Shown: positions 60,942-64,000 of the stretch, one piece after another
How positions within the stretch are numbered: position 1 is the first letter of the stretch
Layout of the letters: the number at the start of each line of letters is the position of its first letter
Position numbers and translations under genes: made by a program
The notes under the pieces: model-generated
Databases searched by the model: none
Told to the model about the DNA's origin: nothing
What the model saw: the letters and a program-made list of their open reading frames with translations, nothing else
From: Amycolatopsis sp. MtRt-6
GTDB taxonomy: Bacteria; Actinomycetota; Actinomycetes; Mycobacteriales; Pseudonocardiaceae
DNA: 64,000 nucleotides
NCBI RefSeq assembly: GCF_017308975.1
Contig: NZ_JADWPD010000021.1
Location: forward strand, 1-64,000
Reading direction: 5' to 3'

Positions 60942-61180
60942 GATGAGTTCCGGCCCGGCCGAGCACTCGCGGCCGCCGGCCGGAGTGCGGGCGGCGAGCC
61001 TGCGGGTGGTGCGGCCCGGCGACGTCGGCGAGCCGGAACCGGAGCAGGCCCCGCCGACGATGGGCTCGCTCAGGCAGCGGCACGGCCTGCTGCGCGCGGA
61101 GATCGTCGCGGGGAACCGGAAGGCGGTCGAGCGAAATTCGGCATACCACTTCCATTCTATCGACAATTCAGTGACACACT
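60942..61180 (+). pseudogene. Unrecognised gene start fused to AT-rich spacer
   Basis: ATG 60942 overlaps the previous TGA and gives SSGPAEHSRPPAGVRAASLR and TMGSLRQRHGLLRAEIVAGN, then RKAVERN. At about 61137 the composition changes abruptly to AT-rich DNA (ATTCGGCATACCACTTCCAT), so the frame beyond is not coding. This looks like the N-terminus of a gene cut by deletion. The AT-rich segment probably contains the promoter of the next gene. Confidence 0.4.
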
Positions 61181-61249
61181 ATGTTGGGCGCGTATATTTC
61201 GATCGGCGGAACCGATAAACCGATAATGCCGAAGGTGGGGGCGTTTGTC

Positions 61250-63181
61250 TTGACACGGAAGCCTTTGGGGCAGTTGGCCAATTTCTCGCTGTTGCCGGTG
61301 GACGACAACGACCTGATTGCAGAATCGAACGATACGGCCACGGAATTCGCCGATTCCGAGCGGTTGCTGCACGAATTGTTCCACCGCGCCGCGTTGCGGC
61401 ACTCCGAAGAGCCGGCGGTCATCCACCCGGGCGGGCAGCTGACCTACCGGCAGCTCGGCGACCGGGTGAACAGGCTCGCCGCCCGGCTGCTCGCGACGGG
61501 TATGCGGCCCGGTGACGCCGTCGCGATCGTCATGGACAAGGGGTGGGAGCAGGTCGTCGCCTCGCTCGCGGTGCCCGCGGCGGGCGGGTTCTTCGTGCCG
61601 GTGGATCCGCGGGTGCCGCGGGATCGGTTGCACCACCTGCTCGACCACGCGGGCGCCGCCGTCGTGGTGACCCAGCCCTGTCTGGTCGAAGGGGTGGACT
61701 GGCCGGACGGCGCCGTCGTGCTGGACGTCCCGGACACCGAGCCGGGCACGCGGGAGCCGGTGAGCACGCCGGACCGGGGCCCGGACGACCTCGCCTACGT
61801 GATCTACACCTCCGGTTCGACCGGTGCACCCAAGGGCGTGATGATCAACCACCGCGGTGCGGTGAACACCTGCCTGGACATCAACGAGCGGTTCGGGGTC
61901 ACCGCCGGGGACCGCGTGCTCGCCTTGTCGGCGCTGACGTTCGACCTCGCCGTGTACGACGTGTTCGGCGTGCTGGCCGCGGGCGCGACGATCGTGATTC
62001 CGGCGCCCTCCCCGGCACCGGATCCGGACTACTGGGCGGAGTTGACCCACCGGACCGGGGTGACCGTGTGGAACTCCGTGCCCGCGCTGATGGAACTCGC
62101 GGTCGCCGCGGCGCGGCCAGGGGCATTGGCGAGCCTTCGCCTCGTCATGCTGAGCGGGGACTGGATCCGCGTCGGGCTCCCGGCCGACATCGCACGCGCC
62201 TGCCCGGACGCCAAGGTCATCAGCCTCGGTGGTGCCACGGAGGCGTCGATCTGGTCGATCCTCCACGAGATCGGCGACGTCGACCCCGCATGGACGAGCA
62301 TTCCTTACGGGCGGCCGATGGCGAACCAGACCTTCCACATACTCGACAAGGCGATGTCCCCCTGTCCGATCGGTGTGCCCGGTGATCTCCACATCGGCGG
62401 GGTCGGCGTGGCGATGGGCTACTGGAATGCCCCGGAGCTGACCGCGGCGAGCTTTGTCGACCACCCGGAGACCGGCGCTCGGATCTACCGCACCGGTGAC
62501 CTCGGGCGGTACTTGCCGGACGGGACGATCGAGTTCCTCGGCCGGGACGACTTCCAGGTGAAGATCCAGGGTTTCCGAATCGAGCTCGGCGAGGTCGAGG
62601 CCGCGCTGCGGCAGTGCACGGGTGTGGCGGACGCGGTCGCGGCGGCCGAGGTCGGCGACGGTGGTGCGCGGCTGGTGGCCTTCGTCCGGGGCGCCGACGG
62701 GCTGGATCCCGAGCAGCTGCGTGCGGATGTGGGGCGGACGCTGCCCGCGTACATGGTCCCGTCGAGTGTCGCCGTCGTCGGCAGCTGGCCGCTGACGGGG
62801 AACGGGAAGGTGGACCGGGCCGCCCTGGTGAGCGGGCACCTCCCGGTCGCGGAGGGCGGTGGGGAGCCGCGGGACGCACTCGACGAGCTGCTGGCCGAGC
62901 TGTGGGCCGACACGCTCGACCGGGACGCGGTCGGCACCCGAGACAGCTTTTTCACGCTCGGTGGCCAGTCACTGCTCGCCGCCCGGCTCGTGATGGCCAT
63001 CAACGCGGTTCTCGACCTCGAGGTGCCGGTCCGGGCGCTGTTCGAGGCGCCCACGGTCGTCGCCTTCCGGGACTGGCTCGAGGTCAAGCCGGAGGTCGAC
63101 GCGGACGCGCTGCTCGGCACCGCGGAGGCGTTGCTCGCCGACGGGTACGAGATGGACGACGACGAGAGCACGGCTCGATGA
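61250..63181 (+). CDS. NRPS A-PCP protein, predicted cysteine-activating
   Basis: 643 residues from TTG 61250 (AAGGTGGGGG upstream); ATG 61181 is an in-frame alternative. The A domain (about 50-520) has YVIYTSGSTGAPKGVMINHR, GGATEA, RTGDLGRY, FQVKIQGFRIELGE and Lys in TGNGKVDRA. The PCP has DSFFTLGGQSLLAARLVMAI. Specificity residues read D-L-Y-N-M-S-L-I-W-K, matching the well-known Cys code DLYNLSLIWK in all but one place. The FDLAVYDVFG motif is also typical of Cys/Ser-type domains. A C-terminal tail of about 70 residues may dock to the next protein, whose start overlaps its stop. Confidence 0.9.
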   Translation: MTRKPLGQLANFSLLPVDDNDLIAESNDTATEFADSERLLHELFHRAALRHSEEPAVIHPGGQLTYRQLGDRVNRLAARLLATGMRPGDAVAIVMDKGWEQVVASLAVPAAGGFFVPVDPRVPRDRLHHLLDHAGAAVVVTQPCLVEGVDWPDGAVVLDVPDTEPGTREPVSTPDRGPDDLAYVIYTSGSTGAPKGVMINHRGAVNTCLDINERFGVTAGDRVLALSALTFDLAVYDVFGVLAAGATIVIPAPSPAPDPDYWAELTHRTGVTVWNSVPALMELAVAAARPGALASLRLVMLSGDWIRVGLPADIARACPDAKVISLGGATEASIWSILHEIGDVDPAWTSIPYGRPMANQTFHILDKAMSPCPIGVPGDLHIGGVGVAMGYWNAPELTAASFVDHPETGARIYRTGDLGRYLPDGTIEFLGRDDFQVKIQGFRIELGEVEAALRQCTGVADAVAAAEVGDGGARLVAFVRGADGLDPEQLRADVGRTLPAYMVPSSVAVVGSWPLTGNGKVDRAALVSGHLPVAEGGGEPRDALDELLAELWADTLDRDAVGTRDSFFTLGGQSLLAARLVMAINAVLDLEVPVRALFEAPTVVAFRDWLEVKPEVDADALLGTAEALLADGYEMDDDESTAR

Positions 63182-64000
63182 CCGCCTCGCCCAGGAGGCG
63201 TCCCGCCGCCGTGCGCGCAGCCCTGCGCAAGGCCGCCGCCGGGACCGGCGCCTACCCCGACGAGCAGCGTCTCGTGCCGTCCGCCGGCCAGGAACGGCTG
63301 TGGTTCCTCGACCAGCTCTCCCCTGGCAGCCCGGCCTACAACGTGCCGCTCGCGTTCCGGCTGAGCGGCCCGCTCGACGTCGCCGCAATGGGCCAGGCCC
63401 TCGCCGCGGTCGTCACGCGGCACGACTCACTCCGCTCGAACATCGTCGCCGCGGATGGCGCACCGGTGCTCACGATCACCCCGGACCACCGGGTCGTCAT
63501 CGCCGTCGACGACATCGGCAGCGACGCCGCCGGCGAGCAAGCCTGGCTCGGCAGGCACATCCGGGCGCCGTTCGACCTGGGCCGCGACCCGCTCGTGCGT
63601 GCCCGGCTCGCCAGGTTCGGCGCGGATCACCACCTGCTGCTGGTGGTGATCCATCACGCCGTGTGCGACGGATGGTCCCAGGACGTCCTGGTTCGCGAAC
63701 TGTCCACTGCGTACGATCAACTCGTCCGAAATGGACAGACGAACCTGCCGCCGGTGCCGGCACAGTACCCGGACTTCGCCGCGTGGCAGCGGGAGCGGCT
63801 CGCCGAGCGCAGCGCGGCCGAGCTGGCTCACTGGCGCGAGCACCTCGCGGGTGCGCCGGAGTCGCTCGAGCTGCCGACCGACTTCCCGCGCCCGTCCGCC
63901 GCCACCCTGCGCGGAGACGACCTGCCGGTCACCGTGTCTCCGGAGACCTCGCGCAAGCTGCGAGCCCTCGCCCGGGCCGAGGGCACGACGCTGTTCCCGG
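63178..64000 (+). CDS. NRPS starting with a condensation domain (partial, runs off the window)
   Basis: ATG 63178 overlaps the previous stop (ATGA). The open frame continues to the window end. After about 30 basic residues the condensation domain begins: SAGQERLWFLDQLSPGSPAY (C1), VTRHDSLRSNI (C2), VVIHHAVCDGWSQDVLVREL (C3, HHxxxDG intact), and YPDFAAWQRERLAERSAAEL. It is of the L-C-L or starter type. It would accept the cysteinyl group from the upstream A-PCP protein and belongs to a larger NRPS right of the window. Confidence 0.93.
   Translation, partial: MTASPRRRPAAVRAALRKAAAGTGAYPDEQRLVPSAGQERLWFLDQLSPGSPAYNVPLAFRLSGPLDVAAMGQALAAVVTRHDSLRSNIVAADGAPVLTITPDHRVVIAVDDIGSDAAGEQAWLGRHIRAPFDLGRDPLVRARLARFGADHHLLLVVIHHAVCDGWSQDVLVRELSTAYDQLVRNGQTNLPPVPAQYPDFAAWQRERLAERSAAELAHWREHLAGAPESLELPTDFPRPSAATLRGDDLPVTVSPETSRKLRALARAEGTTLFP

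Noticed and set aside
1..64000. CRISPR arrays, tRNA/rRNA genes, replication origins
   Set aside because: No regularly spaced repeats, no tRNA cloverleaf or rRNA sequence, and no origin-like clusters were noticed when reading the window.

Overview
This window is high-GC actinomycete DNA (secondary-metabolite genes, GTG/TTG starts, IS110/IS3/IS5/IS21-type fragments); a Pseudonocardiales-like host is a guess. It is a large, insertion-rich biosynthetic region. Its strongest landmark is an iterative enediyne polyketide synthase with its hotdog thioesterase (54.2-60.5 kb). Upstream of it on the minus strand are two SgcJ/EcaC-type NTF2-like genes, an HpaB/SgcC-type flavin monooxygenase, an acyl-CoA-dehydrogenase-fold oxidase and an O-methyltransferase (47.6-52.4 kb). 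A cysteine-type A-PCP protein and the start of a further condensation domain follow (61.2-64.0 kb).

The left third (3-18.4 kb) holds genes for a tryptophan-derived aromatic acid: arylformamidase, stand-alone aryl-acid:AMP ligase, A-PCP didomain, CYP163-like P450, type II thioesterase, PLP aminotransferase, MbtH protein and tryptophan 2,3-dioxygenase. This set closely resembles the route to 3-hydroxyquinaldate or quinoxaline-2-carboxylate chromophores in thiocoraline- and echinomycin-type clusters. At 39.7-44.4 kb there is a second acyl-loading set: an A-PCP didomain lacking the amino-binding Asp, an MbtH protein, a hydroxymandelate-synthase-like dioxygenase and a free-standing condensation enzyme.

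Deoxyaminosugar genes are split between 15.5-17.2 kb (2,3-dehydratase and an aminotransferase/methyltransferase remnant) and 31-38.9 kb (3,5-epimerase, two DegT aminotransferases, exporter, N-methyltransferase, alpha/beta hydrolase, glycosyltransferase). A probable resistance or export island at 24.4-29.4 kb holds two duplicated PadR repressors, a DrrAB-like ABC exporter, two VOC/DoxX-type proteins and four copies of one dyad operator.

The region is also heavily eroded. Frameshifted, internally deleted or fused remnants (AraC, Nudix, TyrA, NRPS C domains, hydrolase, aldo-keto reductase, ThDP enzyme, second HpaB, flavin reductase, amidohydrolase) lie around pieces of insertion sequences, while long genes such as the 5.8-kb PKS are intact. 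That contrast argues for real decay and rearrangement rather than poor base calling, although assembly collapse cannot be excluded from sequence alone. The enediyne cassette partners E3, E4 and E5 are not in the window and should lie to the right if the cluster is functional. No rRNA, tRNA or CRISPR array was seen.
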